Source: Roseisalinus antarcticus
Lineage (GTDB): Bacteria; Pseudomonadota; Alphaproteobacteria; Rhodobacterales; Rhodobacteraceae
Direction: 5' to 3'
DNA: 64,000 bases
Assembly (NCBI RefSeq): GCF_900172355.1
Contig: NZ_FWFZ01000001.1
Span: forward strand, 1-64,000
Made by a program: the position numbers and the translations under genes. Below are positions 46,162 through 57,253 of this stretch, one piece after another. The notes beneath the pieces were generated by a model. It was not told the DNA's origin. It searched no databases and worked only from the letters and a program-made list of their open reading frames with translations. Each line of letters begins with the position of its first letter. Position 1 is the first letter of the stretch.

Positions 46162-49100
46162 TCTTCTCGGCCAGGTCGCGGGCGATCCCAAAGGCGCCCT
46201 TGATCTTGTCGGCCTCCTTGGTCCAGTCCCGCCGCACGACGATCTTGTTGTCCTTGACCTTGGCCAGCCCGTTCTGCGCCTGGATGAACTCCACCAGACC
46301 CACCGGGCTCGCGAACTTGTCATTGTGGAACCGGATCGTCGCGCCCTTGGGCCCCGCATCGAGATGCGAGATCCCGGCCCGCTTGCACATCGCCTTGATC
46401 CGCACGACAAGCATCAGCGTGTTGACCTCCTTTGGGAGCTTTCCGAAGCGGTCGATCATCTCGGCGGCGAAGCCCTCCAGCTCCACCTTGGTGGTCAGGT
46501 CGCTGAGCCGCCGATAGAGCCCCAGCCGCACGTCGAGGTCGGGCACGTAGGTGTCGGGGATCAGCACCGGCACGCCAAGGTTGATCTGCGGCGCCCACTG
46601 GCCGTCGTCGACGATCCCCTCCGCCTCGCCGGAACGGATCTTGGCGATCTGCTCCTCCAGCATCTGCTGGTAGAGCTCATAGCCCACCTCGCGCATCTGG
46701 CCCGATTGCTCATCGCCCAGAAGGTTGCCGGCGCCCCGGATATCAAGGTCTTGCGAGGCAAGCGTGAACCCCGCGCCCAGCGTGTCGAGCGAGGCCAGAA
46801 CCCGCAGCCGCTTCTCTGCCTGCTCGGTCAGCCGGGTGCGCGGCTTGGTCGTCATGTAGGCATAGGCGCGCGTCTTGGAGCGCCCGACCCGCCCCCGGAT
46901 CTGATAGAGCTGCGCCAGCCCGAACATGTCGGCGCGGTGGACGATCATCGTGTTCGCGGTGGGGATGTCGAGCCCGCTTTCGACGATCGTCGTGGCCAGA
47001 AGCACGTCGTATCTGCCGTCGTAGAAGGCGTTCATCCGGTCGTCGAGCTCGCCCGCCGCCATCTGGCCATGGGCGGTGACGAAGCTGACCTCCGGCACCT
47101 CCTCGCGCAGGAACGCCTCCATCTCGGCCATGTCCGAGATCCGCGGCACGACGAAAAAGCTCTGTCCGCCGCGGTAACGCTCGCGCAGCAGGGCCTCGCG
47201 GATCGTGATCGTGTCGAACTCCGAGACATAGGTGCGGATCGCCAGCCGGTCGACGGGCGGCGTGCCGATGATCGACAGCTCGCGCACCCCCGACAGGCTC
47301 ATCTGCAGCGTCCGCGGGATCGGCGTCGCCGTCAGCGTCAGCACATGCACGTCCGAGCGCATCTGCTTCAGCCGTTCCTTGTGCCCCACGCCGAAGCGCT
47401 GTTCCTCGTCGATCACCAGCAGGCCGAGGTTGCGGAACTTCACCGATTTCGCCAGCAGCGCATGGGTGCCCACGACGATATCCACGTCGCCCGAGATCAG
47501 CCCCGCCTTGGTCTCCGCCGTCTCCTTCTGGCCCACGAAGCGCGACAGGGATCGCACGTTGACCGGAAAGCCGCGAAACCGCTCCTTGAACGATTGCGCG
47601 TGCTGGCGGGCAAGCAGCGTCGTGGGCGCGATCACCGCGACCTGCACCCCCGACATCGCCGCGACGAAGGCCGCGCGCATGGCCACCTCGGTCTTGCCGA
47701 AGCCCACGTCGCCGCAGATCAGCCGATCCATCGGGCTGCCCGAAGACATGTCGTCCAGCACCTGCTCGATCGCCGTCAACTGGTCGTCGGTCTCGGCATA
47801 GGGGAAGCGGGTCAGGAACTGCTCCCACATGCCGTCGGGCGGCGTGAGGGTTGCGGCCGTGCGCAGGGCGCGTTCGGCGGCGACGCGGATCAGGCGCTCG
47901 GCCATCTCGCGGATCCGCTCCTTCAGGCGGGCCTTCTTGGCCTGCCAGGCACCGCCGCCCAGCCGGTCGAGCAGGCCCTCCTCGTGGCCGAAGCGCGACA
48001 GCAGCTCGATATTCTCGACTGGCAGGTAGAGCTTTGACTTTTCGGCATATTCCAGCAGCAGGCATTCGTGCGCCGCGCCCGCCGCCGTCACCACCTCCAG
48101 CCCCAGGTAGCGGCCGACGCCGTGGTCCACATGGACCACCAGATCGCCGGGCGTCAGGCTCTGGGTCTCGGTCAGGAAATTTTCGGCCCGCCGCTTGCGC
48201 CTTGTGGTGCGGATCAGCCTGTCGCCCAGCACATCCTGCTCGGCAATGACCGTGAACCGGCGGTCGTCCAGCGGCCCTTCGAAGCCGGATTCCAATGCCC
48301 AGACAACAAGATGCAGGCCTCTCTTGCCAACCCGCGTGAAGTCCGGGACCGCAATCGTCTCCGTCAGCCCCTCGTCCTCGATCAACCCGGCAAGACGCTC
48401 CCGCGCCCCGTCGGAGTAAGAGGCGATGACCACCGGCCCGTCTTCGAGCTTTGCACGAATATGCGCGGCCAAGGCACCGAAAAGGCTTATACTTTCCTGT
48501 TGACGCTCCGGCGCAAAGTTGCGCCCCACGCGCCCGCCTGCGTCGATCACGCCGGGCCCCGAGGCCCGCGGCAGTGGCGAGAACCGCAGCGCCCGCCGCC
48601 CCCCGATGGCCTCCTGCCAGCCCGCATCGTCGAGATAGAGCGTCCCGGGCGGCGCGGGCTTGTAGACACTGTCGTGCCGCGATTTCTGCTCCAGGGCCAG
48701 CCGGCGGGTCTCGTAGGCATCCGCGATCATCAGCCAGCGGCTGTCGCGGACCGCGTCGGTTTGGTCATCCAGCGTCACGGAGACACCGGGCAGGTAGTCG
48801 AACAGGGTCTCCAGCCGGTCGTGGAACAGGCCCAGCCAATGCTCCACCCCCTGGTGCTTGCGCCCCGCGCTCACCGCCTCGTAGAGCGGGTCGTCGGTGC
48901 CCGCGGCGCCGAATTCCAGGCGGTAGTTCTGCCGGAACCGGGTGATCGCCGCCTCGTCCAGAATGACCTCGGACACCGGCGCAAGCTCGACCATGTCGAG
49001 CTTCTCCGTGGTCCGCTGGGTCGCCGGATCGAACCTCCGCGCCCCGTCCAGCGTATCCCCGAACAGGTCGAGCCGCACCGGCCCGCTCTCGCCCGGCGGA

Positions 49101-49594
49101 TAGATGTCGATGATCCCCCCGCGCACCGCGTAATCCCCGGGCTCGGTCACCGTGGGCGCCTGCGAGAACCCCATCCGCGCCAGGAACCCGCGCAGCGCAC
49201 TCTCGTCGATGCGCTCGCCCACAACCGCGCGGAACGCCGCCTCGCGCAGGGTCTCGCGGGCCGGCACCTTCTGGCTGGCCGCGTTGATCGTCGTCAGCAG
49301 GACGAACCGCTTGGGCATCGCATGTACCAGCGCCGCCAGCGTCGCCATCCGCGTGGCCGAGATATCGGCATTGGGCGACACCCGGTCATAGGGCAGGCAA
49401 TCCCAGCCCGGAAAGACGAAAACCGGCATCTCGGGCGCGAAGAACGCAAGCGCCGCCTGCATCGCGGCCATGCGCTTGTCATCGCGGGCCACATGGATGA
49501 CGGCCCCGCCGCGCCTGGCGGCCTCGGCAAGGACAAGGCGCGCGTCGAACCCTTCGGGAGCGCCGCCGACGGTCAGGGAGGTTGTCTCGGACAT
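46139..49594 (-). CDS. mfd: Transcription-repair coupling factor Mfd
   Basis: A 1151-aa translocase that displaces stalled RNA polymerase and recruits UvrA. Domains in order: UvrB-homology region (about 10-300), RNA-polymerase-interacting domain with GDLVVHVDHGVGRYLGLE (about 500), RecG-like helicase with Walker A GDVGFGKTE (about 627), DEEQRFG, and TATPIPRTLQ, then the C-terminal TRCF domain. Length is standard. It is the only copy in the window and stands alone. Confidence 0.97.
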   Translation of the reverse strand: MSETTSLTVGGAPEGFDARLVLAEAARRGGAVIHVARDDKRMAAMQAALAFFAPEMPVFVFPGWDCLPYDRVSPNADISATRMATLAALVHAMPKRFVLLTTINAASQKVPARETLREAAFRAVVGERIDESALRGFLARMGFSQAPTVTEPGDYAVRGGIIDIYPPGESGPVRLDLFGDTLDGARRFDPATQRTTEKLDMVELAPVSEVILDEAAITRFRQNYRLEFGAAGTDDPLYEAVSAGRKHQGVEHWLGLFHDRLETLFDYLPGVSVTLDDQTDAVRDSRWLMIADAYETRRLALEQKSRHDSVYKPAPPGTLYLDDAGWQEAIGGRRALRFSPLPRASGPGVIDAGGRVGRNFAPERQQESISLFGALAAHIRAKLEDGPVVIASYSDGARERLAGLIEDEGLTETIAVPDFTRVGKRGLHLVVWALESGFEGPLDDRRFTVIAEQDVLGDRLIRTTRRKRRAENFLTETQSLTPGDLVVHVDHGVGRYLGLEVVTAAGAAHECLLLEYAEKSKLYLPVENIELLSRFGHEEGLLDRLGGGAWQAKKARLKERIREMAERLIRVAAERALRTAATLTPPDGMWEQFLTRFPYAETDDQLTAIEQVLDDMSSGSPMDRLICGDVGFGKTEVAMRAAFVAAMSGVQVAVIAPTTLLARQHAQSFKERFRGFPVNVRSLSRFVGQKETAETKAGLISGDVDIVVGTHALLAKSVKFRNLGLLVIDEEQRFGVGHKERLKQMRSDVHVLTLTATPIPRTLQMSLSGVRELSIIGTPPVDRLAIRTYVSEFDTITIREALLRERYRGGQSFFVVPRISDMAEMEAFLREEVPEVSFVTAHGQMAAGELDDRMNAFYDGRYDVLLATTIVESGLDIPTANTMIVHRADMFGLAQLYQIRGRVGRSKTRAYAYMTTKPRTRLTEQAEKRLRVLASLDTLGAGFTLASQDLDIRGAGNLLGDEQSGQMREVGYELYQQMLEEQIAKIRSGEAEGIVDDGQWAPQINLGVPVLIPDTYVPDLDVRLGLYRRLSDLTTKVELEGFAAEMIDRFGKLPKEVNTLMLVVRIKAMCKRAGISHLDAGPKGATIRFHNDKFASPVGLVEFIQAQNGLAKVKDNKIVVRRDWTKEADKIKGAFGIARDLAEKIKAKKAA

Positions 49595-49711
49595 GGTGGC
49601 TGACCTACCCCCTGCGCGGTCCGTGTCAAGCGCGATGCGCCCCCCGGCTCTTCATTGCCTTGCCATATCCCGGGGGTGAATTGGCCCCGGGCCAAGAGGG
49701 GGCAGCGCCCC

Positions 49712-50245
49712 CTAGAAGCCGTTGAACAGAAAGCTGCGGTCGAGGTTCTGCCACATACCCCAAAGTGCTGTGACAAAGATCGACAGCATCCCGATGACCT
49801 GGACATATTGGCGGTGCCGGGTGAGCCGCTTGTTCAACACCTCCGCTTCCGGCCGTTCGGTCTCGATCAGCCGGGCGGTCGACAGCGACAGCGCCCCCAC
49901 GAAGGACATCGGCAGGCCGAGCAGGAACAGCGCCTGGGCGAACTCCACGTTATAGGCAAAGCCCAGCACCGCGAGGCTCGTCAGCACGAAGCAGAGAAAC
50001 CCCAGCAGGACCAGGCCGGACACCCGCCCGATATAGAGGATCCGCGAGACGTTGATCCGCACCATCTCCTCGAGGTCGGCCTGCGCCTGGCCGCCGTGTC
50101 GCCGGGCCCGGGTGACCATGTCGAACGGAACGCCAAGCACCCAATGGCTTGCCGTCGACCACACCACCGCCAGCGCGATCCAGAACCACAGATTCGAGAA
50201 GGATCGCATGTCGATGACTTCGAAGACCGTTTCTGTCCAGTTCAC
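49712..50245 (-). CDS. Four-helix membrane protein of unknown function
   Basis: A 177-aa inner-membrane protein with four hydrophobic helices (about 20-40, 70-96, 103-125 and 150-170) and the motif RSFSNLWFWIALAVVWSTAS. Database entries for relatives in Rhodobacteraceae carry the name component of SufBCD complex; I see no suf gene here and no evidence for that role. A GTG at 50245 (MNWTETVFEVIDMRSF) is the best start; the ATG at 50209 is the alternative. Divergent from hemB. Confidence 0.75.
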   Translation of the reverse strand: MNWTETVFEVIDMRSFSNLWFWIALAVVWSTASHWVLGVPFDMVTRARRHGGQAQADLEEMVRINVSRILYIGRVSGLVLLGFLCFVLTSLAVLGFAYNVEFAQALFLLGLPMSFVGALSLSTARLIETERPEAEVLNKRLTRHRQYVQVIGMLSIFVTALWGMWQNLDRSFLFNGF

Positions 50246-50362
50246 TTGCAGCCGCCGCTCGTCATTTTCGCGGAACCTAACCGCGCATTTCCGGGAAGGC
50301 GAGCCTTGTGGAACGCGATATTCCATGGCACCTCGAAATTGTGACACGAAAGGCCTGCCCAG

Positions 50363-51361
50363 ATGAAACCCACCGTAGCCCCCTTCCCCGCGGCGCGCCT
50401 GCGCCGCCTGCGCGGCACGCCCGCCCTGCGCGCCATGGTGCGCGAGACAACCCTCACCCCCGCCGATTTCATCTGGCCGGTCTTCGTGATGGACGGGCAC
50501 GACGCCGAAGAGCCGATCCCCTCGATGCCCGGCGTCTCGCGGCTGACCGTGGACCGGGTCGCAAAGGCCGCCAGGCGCGCCGAAGCCCTGGGCATTCCCG
50601 CGATCTGCATCTTTCCCTACACCCCGCAGGAGGCCCGGACCGAGGATTGCGCCATGGCCTGGGACCCCGACAACATCGCCAACCGCGCGATCCGCGCGGT
50701 CAAGGACGCCGCCCCCGGGATCGCCGTGATGACCGACATCGCGCTCGATCCCTATAACATCAACGGCCAGGACGGCTATGTCGAAGACGGCGAGATCGTC
50801 AACGACCGCACGGTCGAGGCGCTGGTGAAGATGGCGCTGGCCCAGGCCGCCTGCGGCGCCGATATCCTCGGACCCTCGGACATGATGGACGGCCGTATCG
50901 GCGCCATGCGCACGGCACTTGAAAGCGAGGGATATCAGAAAGTTGCGATCCTGTCCTACACCGCGAAATATGCCAGCGCCTTCTACGGCCCGTTCCGCGA
51001 CGCGGTGGGCGCCTCGGGGGCGCTGAAGGGCGACAAGACGACCTACCAGATGGACCCTTCCAATTCCGACGAGGCGCTGCGACTGGTGGAACGGGACCTG
51101 GCCGAGGGAGCGGACATGATCATGGTCAAGCCCGGCATGCCCTATCTCGACATCTGCCGGCGGGTGAAGGACAGCTTCGGCGTACCGACTTTCGCCTACC
51201 AGGTCTCGGGCGAATACGCGATGCTGAAGGCGGCGTCCCAGAACGGATGGCTCGACGGGCCGAAGGTGATGATGGAAAGCCTGATGGCCTTCCGCCGGGC
51301 GGGTTGCGACGGCATCCTGACCTATTTCGCCCCCGAGGCGGCCGAGCTTCTGGGCGGCTGA
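50363..51361 (+). CDS. hemB: Delta-aminolevulinic acid dehydratase (porphobilinogen synthase)
   Basis: A 332-aa TIM-barrel enzyme that joins two 5-aminolevulinate molecules for heme and bacteriochlorophyll. Both Schiff-base lysines are seen: Lys202 (SYTAKYASAFYGPF) and Lys256 (IMVKPGMPYLD). The region that carries three zinc-binding Cys in zinc-type enzymes reads ALDPYNINGQDGYVEDGEI, with Asp and no Cys, so this is the Mg-dependent type typical of alphaproteobacteria. Starts at 50363 (MKPTVAPFPAARLRRLRGTP). Confidence 0.97.
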   Translation: MKPTVAPFPAARLRRLRGTPALRAMVRETTLTPADFIWPVFVMDGHDAEEPIPSMPGVSRLTVDRVAKAARRAEALGIPAICIFPYTPQEARTEDCAMAWDPDNIANRAIRAVKDAAPGIAVMTDIALDPYNINGQDGYVEDGEIVNDRTVEALVKMALAQAACGADILGPSDMMDGRIGAMRTALESEGYQKVAILSYTAKYASAFYGPFRDAVGASGALKGDKTTYQMDPSNSDEALRLVERDLAEGADMIMVKPGMPYLDICRRVKDSFGVPTFAYQVSGEYAMLKAASQNGWLDGPKVMMESLMAFRRAGCDGILTYFAPEAAELLGG

Positions 51362-51471
51362 CCCGGCCGCGGACCGCCGGCCGTGCGCAACCCGTAGTGA
51401 CAGCGGGCGTCTTGGCCCCTATAGTCTGCGGTGATCGGTCACATAAGGCCGACAGGCAGATGAGGCACAAC

Positions 51472-52029
51472 ATGAGCACTTTCACCAGACGCGGCTTTAT
51501 CGCCGCCTCGGTCGCGCCCGTGGCGCTTGCCGCCTGTGGCAACGGGATCGGCAACACCAACGATGCGACCATCGACGCCCGCGTGGACAGCACGCTGGCC
51601 TTCATGCAACAGCGCTACCCTTCCTCCTTCGACCTGATGGGCAAATCCACCGGCATGCTGGTCATGCCGCTGATCACCGAGGCCGGCTTCGGCATCGGCG
51701 GCGCCTACGGCACCGGCGCCCTACGGGTCGGCGGCACCACGGTGGATTACTATTCGGCCACGACGCTCTCGGGCGGGCTGCAGATCGGGGCGCAGCAATA
51801 TTCGCACGTCCTGTTCTTCATGACCGATGAGGCGCTGCTGGAGTTCCGCCGCAGCGACGGCTGGGTCGCCGGGGCCAACGTCGAATACGCCCTGCGCGAT
51901 CAGGCCGACAGCCTGGCGGCCGAGACGCTGACCTCGCGCTCGCCGATCATCGCGCTGGTCTTTGCCCAGGCGGGGCTGCGCGTCGGCGCCACGGTCGACG
52001 GGACCAAGTACACCCGCATCATTCCCTGA
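51472..52029 (+). CDS. SYLF/YSC84-domain lipoprotein
   Basis: A 185-aa protein. The N-terminus combines a twin-arginine-like motif (FTRRGFIAAS) with a lipobox LAAC (Cys22), so it is probably a Tat- or Sec-exported lipoprotein. The rest is a SYLF-type lipid-binding domain (SSFDLMGKSTGMLVMPLITE and ATTLSGGLQIGAQQYSHVLF). GAGG precedes the ATG at 51472. It lies 110 nt after hemB and ends at a strong terminator. Confidence 0.82.
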   Translation: MSTFTRRGFIAASVAPVALAACGNGIGNTNDATIDARVDSTLAFMQQRYPSSFDLMGKSTGMLVMPLITEAGFGIGGAYGTGALRVGGTTVDYYSATTLSGGLQIGAQQYSHVLFFMTDEALLEFRRSDGWVAGANVEYALRDQADSLAAETLTSRSPIIALVFAQAGLRVGATVDGTKYTRIIP

Positions 52030-52052
52030 CTGACGCCTCCTCCGGACATGAA

Positions 52053-52087
52053 AAAGGATGCCACGCGACGACCGCGTGACATCCTTT
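52053..52087. terminator. Strong bidirectional terminator
   Basis: A 15-bp stem with one mismatch (AAAGGATG...CATCCTTT outside, CACGCG...CGCGTG inside) and a 5-nt loop, flanked by A on the left and T on the right. It sits exactly between two converging genes, the SYLF lipoprotein and aglK. Confidence 0.85.
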
Positions 52088-52109
52088 CGTCAGGACCTGC
52101 GCCATACGC

Positions 52110-53198
52110 CTAGCGGTAATAGAGCGACTGGCCGTTGGCGAAGATCTGCACCTTGTCCGGCTCGGCCGTCAGCTTGACATCCGTGCCCCGCACATTGGCC
52201 TGGATGCCCGGCAGCTTGGCGATCACCGGCTCTTCGTTATCGACGGCATCGCAATAGAGCAGCGTGACCTCGCCAAGCGCCTCGGTGATGTCCACATGGC
52301 CGGTATAGAGCGGTTCGCCGTCGGCGGGCACGAAATCCTCCGGGCGCACGCCGACATTGACCTTCAGCCCCTTGTCCGCGGCTTGGGTCGGCACCGATGA
52401 GACGGCCGTCCCGCCATTGTCGAGCTTGACCACGGTCCGGCTTCCGGTCTCGGTCACTTCGCCGGAAAACAGGTTCATGGCGGGCGAGCCGATGAAGCGG
52501 GCGACGAACTCGTTCTCGGGCCGCTCATAAAGCTCCAGCGGGGTGCCGACCTGGGCGATGCCCTTGTTGGCCAGGACCACGATCCGGCTGGCCAGGGTCA
52601 TCGCCTCGACCTGGTCGTGGGTCACGTAGATCATCGTGGAATTCGGCATCGATTCCTTGAGCTGCGCGATCTCGATCCGGGTCGCCACACGAAGCGCCGC
52701 ATCGAGGTTCGAAAGCGGTTCGTCAAAGAGATACACCTTGGGATCGCGCACGATGGACCGGCCGATGGCCACCCGCTGACGCTGCCCGCCCGACAGGGCC
52801 TTGGGCAGACGGTCCAGATAGGGTTCAAGCTGCAGGATCCGGGAGGCCTTCGCCACCGCGGCGTCGATCTCGGCCGGCGACTTCTTGGCCAGCTTCAGCG
52901 CGAAGGTCATGTTGTCGCGCACGGTCATGTGCGGATAGAGCGCGTAGGACTGGAACACCATCGCGATCCCGCGCTGCGCGGGCGGCACGTCGTTGACCAC
53001 GTCCCCGTCAATCTCCAGCTCGCCGCCCGAGATCTTTTCCAGCCCCGCGATCATCCGCAACAGCGTGGACTTGCCGCAGCCCGATGGCCCAACGAACACG
53101 ATGAGTTCGCCCTTCTTGATATCGAGGTTGATGTTCTTGAGCACCTCGACGGTGCCACCATAAGTCTTGGCGACATTCGTCAGCTTCAAGTCGGCCAT
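52110..53198 (-). CDS. aglK: Alpha-glucoside ABC transporter ATP-binding protein AglK
   Basis: A 362-aa sugar-type ATPase (MalK/UgpC group). Walker A GPSGCGKS (37-44), signature LSGGQRQRVAIGRS, Walker B VYLFDEPLSNLDA and the switch His (VTHDQVEA), then a C-terminal TOBE/regulatory domain (from about 240). It energises uptake by AglE-AglF-AglG. It is the last gene of aglEFGAK, 27 nt after aglA, and ends before a strong terminator. Confidence 0.93.
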   Translation of the reverse strand: MADLKLTNVAKTYGGTVEVLKNINLDIKKGELIVFVGPSGCGKSTLLRMIAGLEKISGGELEIDGDVVNDVPPAQRGIAMVFQSYALYPHMTVRDNMTFALKLAKKSPAEIDAAVAKASRILQLEPYLDRLPKALSGGQRQRVAIGRSIVRDPKVYLFDEPLSNLDAALRVATRIEIAQLKESMPNSTMIYVTHDQVEAMTLASRIVVLANKGIAQVGTPLELYERPENEFVARFIGSPAMNLFSGEVTETGSRTVVKLDNGGTAVSSVPTQAADKGLKVNVGVRPEDFVPADGEPLYTGHVDITEALGEVTLLYCDAVDNEEPVIAKLPGIQANVRGTDVKLTAEPDKVQIFANGQSLYYR

Positions 53199-53225
53199 TG
53201 TGTTCCCTCCCTGACGTTTTCTTTG

Positions 53226-54878
<1,653 letters not shown>

Positions 54879-54887
54879 TTTGCGTTC

Positions 54888-56114
54888 CTATTTTACCGAT
54901 CCCGCGAGGAGTCCGCGGACAAGGTAACGCTGCATCGTGAAGAACACCACGAGCGGGACCGCGATCATCACGAAGGCGGCCGCGGCCAGGATGTGCCATT
55001 CCCCCCCGCGCGAGCCGAGCAGGTTGGTCACGACGAACCGTGTCATGACCGTGCTTTCGGTATCGGACGGCAGGAACACCGAGGCCACCAGAAGGTCGTT
55101 CCAGGTCCACAGGAACTGGAAGATCGCGAAACTGGCCAGCGCCGGAAAGCTCAGCGGCAGGACGATCTTGAGGAAGATCTCGAAATCCGTGGCGCCGTCG
55201 ACCTTAGCGCATTCGATGATGTCGCGCGGCAGGCCCACCATGTAGTTTCGCAAGAGATAGACCGCGAGTGGTAAGCCGAAGCCGGTATGCGCCAGCCAGA
55301 TCCCGAGAAAGCTCTTCTCGATTCCGAACCAGCTGTGGATGATCGTCAACGGCACGAAGGCAAGCTGCAACGGCACCACCAGAAGGCCGACAACGATGGC
55401 GATCAACAGCCCGCGCCCCGGGAAATCCATCCAGGCCAGCGCGTAGGCCGCGAAGGCCGCGATGATGATCGGGATCACCGTCGCGGGGATCGACACGGTC
55501 AGCGTGTTGATGAAGGGGCCGAACAGGGCCTCGTCGCTGAACAGCATGTCGGTGAGCGTCGCCCCCTGGTCGCGGGCCTGGGCCCGCTCCTCGGCGTTCA
55601 TGTCGGTCAGGACTTCGGAGTAGTTCTCGGTGGTCAGCTGCGGCGGCGCGACCAGCGCCATCGGCAGGACCAATGGTCCGTCGAACCGTTCCGGCGACGT
55701 GGCGCGCAGATCCCCGTTGGACTGCACGGTGACCATCAGATCGCCGCGCCCCTCGGCGGTTTCGCCCGGATCGGTGGAGGGGCCGCGCAGACGCGACGTA
55801 CCGAACGAGGCGACGGCGCTGCGGTCCATGATGTCCTCGGGCAGTTCCTCGGCGCTGGCTCCCTCGAAGACGTTCAACTCGACGACCCAGAGGTCTCCGT
55901 CCTGCACCTGGTCGTCGACCGGCGCCGAAAGGACATAGGTCTGCGGAGAGCCCTGAAGCGCCCGCCACCAGCCGGTCTGCGAGATCGCATCCTGGTCGCG
56001 CATCGAGGTGACGAACAGCCCCAGCGTGGGGATGATCCAGATCAGGACCAGCAGGAAGGTCGCCACATGGGTGACGATCCCGAGGCTCGATTTCTGTCCA
56101 GCGATATTTTCCAT
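54888..56114 (-). CDS. aglG: Alpha-glucoside ABC transporter permease AglG
   Basis: A 408-aa MalG-type permease with an N-terminal helix (about 15-37), a long soluble periplasmic insert (about 45-190) peculiar to AglG, and the MetI core with its EAA motif (IECAKVDGATDFEIFLKIVLP). The C-terminus ends ...RYLVRGLLAGSVK, the MalG type. It follows aglF by 15 nt. Confidence 0.92.
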   Translation of the reverse strand: MENIAGQKSSLGIVTHVATFLLVLIWIIPTLGLFVTSMRDQDAISQTGWWRALQGSPQTYVLSAPVDDQVQDGDLWVVELNVFEGASAEELPEDIMDRSAVASFGTSRLRGPSTDPGETAEGRGDLMVTVQSNGDLRATSPERFDGPLVLPMALVAPPQLTTENYSEVLTDMNAEERAQARDQGATLTDMLFSDEALFGPFINTLTVSIPATVIPIIIAAFAAYALAWMDFPGRGLLIAIVVGLLVVPLQLAFVPLTIIHSWFGIEKSFLGIWLAHTGFGLPLAVYLLRNYMVGLPRDIIECAKVDGATDFEIFLKIVLPLSFPALASFAIFQFLWTWNDLLVASVFLPSDTESTVMTRFVVTNLLGSRGGEWHILAAAAFVMIAVPLVVFFTMQRYLVRGLLAGSVK

Positions 56115-56129
56115 GTTACTGTCCCCCTC

Positions 56130-57119
56130 TCAGCGCATTTCTGCGCGGGCTTGACGGATGTTCCAGACCATCACGGGCAGGACGAGCACCATGATCACGA
56201 CGGAAATCGCTGTCGCGAAACCATAGTTTCCGCTGTCGAAGTATTGCATCATCTGGGTGGGCAGGATCTCGAGGTTGCGGTACTGGCTGCCCATGGCCGC
56301 CACGATGTCATAGACCTTGAGCACGAGGATCGTGATGGTCGTCCAGACCACGACGATCGTGCCCTTGATCTGCGGCACCTTGATCTTGAAGAAGATCTGG
56401 AACGGGTTCGCCCCATCGATGATCGCCGCCTCGACGGTTTCCTCGGGCACGCCGCGCAGGGCAGCCGACAGGATCACCATAGCAAAGCCGGTCTGGATCC
56501 AGATCAGCACCACCATCAGCAGGAAGCTGTCGAAGATCTGGCCGTCGATCAGGGTCACGCCCTCCTCGGCGCCGAACAGACCTCGGATCGCGTTGATCAC
56601 GCCGATGTCGATGCTGGGGTGGTAGACGAAGGACCAGATCAGCGAGGCGCCGACGAAGCTGATCGCCATCGGCATGAAGATGAGTGACTTGGCGATGTTA
56701 CCCCAGGACAGCTGGTCCGTGAGCTGGGCCGCGACGAGGCCGAAGAAGGTCGCCCCCGCAGGCACGACAAGCACCCAGAGCAGGTTGTTCAGAAGGGCCA
56801 CGCGGAAGGTGCGGTTCTGAAAGATCTCGGAGTAGTTGCGATACCAGCCCCCGTCCTCGGCAACGCCAGACGTCACCGAAAGCCAGGCCGAATATCCCAC
56901 GGGGACGACGAGATAGAGCCCCAGGGCGAAGATCGCCGGAAAGAGGAAAAGCCAGGGCCGGATGGCGGTGGCGCGGTTGATGTTGCGGCCGATGTTCGGC
57001 CCGGATGCCGGGAACAGCACCTTGTCCAGAAACATGTTGGACAACCAGAAGTAGGCGAACATCCCGCCTACACCGACGATGATTGTTACGATGCCCGTGA
57101 ACAGAACGGAATCGAACAT
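56130..57119 (-). CDS. aglF: Alpha-glucoside ABC transporter permease AglF
   Basis: A 329-aa MalF-type permease with about seven hydrophobic helices, including an N-terminal one (about 5-28), and the EAA motif (VEAAIIDGANPFQIFFKIKVP). Pairs with AglG. A 134-nt gap with a perfect 14-bp hairpin separates it from aglE. Confidence 0.92.
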   Translation of the reverse strand: MFDSVLFTGIVTIIVGVGGMFAYFWLSNMFLDKVLFPASGPNIGRNINRATAIRPWLFLFPAIFALGLYLVVPVGYSAWLSVTSGVAEDGGWYRNYSEIFQNRTFRVALLNNLLWVLVVPAGATFFGLVAAQLTDQLSWGNIAKSLIFMPMAISFVGASLIWSFVYHPSIDIGVINAIRGLFGAEEGVTLIDGQIFDSFLLMVVLIWIQTGFAMVILSAALRGVPEETVEAAIIDGANPFQIFFKIKVPQIKGTIVVVWTTITILVLKVYDIVAAMGSQYRNLEILPTQMMQYFDSGNYGFATAISVVIMVLVLPVMVWNIRQARAEMR

Positions 57120-57195
57120 GGTGTCTCCCCCCTTGGCCGCGATCGAACACAGGCCACCAGGGCCGGCGAGATCGGTTCTTGATGCTTGTTCTTGG

Positions 57196-57231
57196 CGGGT
57201 GAGCGCGGCGCCCGACGGCCGCGCTCACCCG
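57196..57231 (-). other. Perfect 14-bp intercistronic hairpin between aglE and aglF
   Basis: CGGGTGAGCGCGGC (57196-57209) pairs with GCCGCGCTCACCCG (57218-57231) around an 8-nt loop, about 20 nt after the aglE stop. No T run follows in the direction of transcription, so it probably protects the aglE message and lowers permease expression, like the structures after malE. Confidence 0.75.
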
Positions 57232-57253
57232 TTTCTTGGGTCCCGGTCAGACC

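Noticed and set aside
49712-50245. Naming the four-helix protein as a Suf complex component
   Set aside because: The name circulates for relatives, but no suf genes are nearby and nothing in the sequence shows iron-sulfur assembly function.
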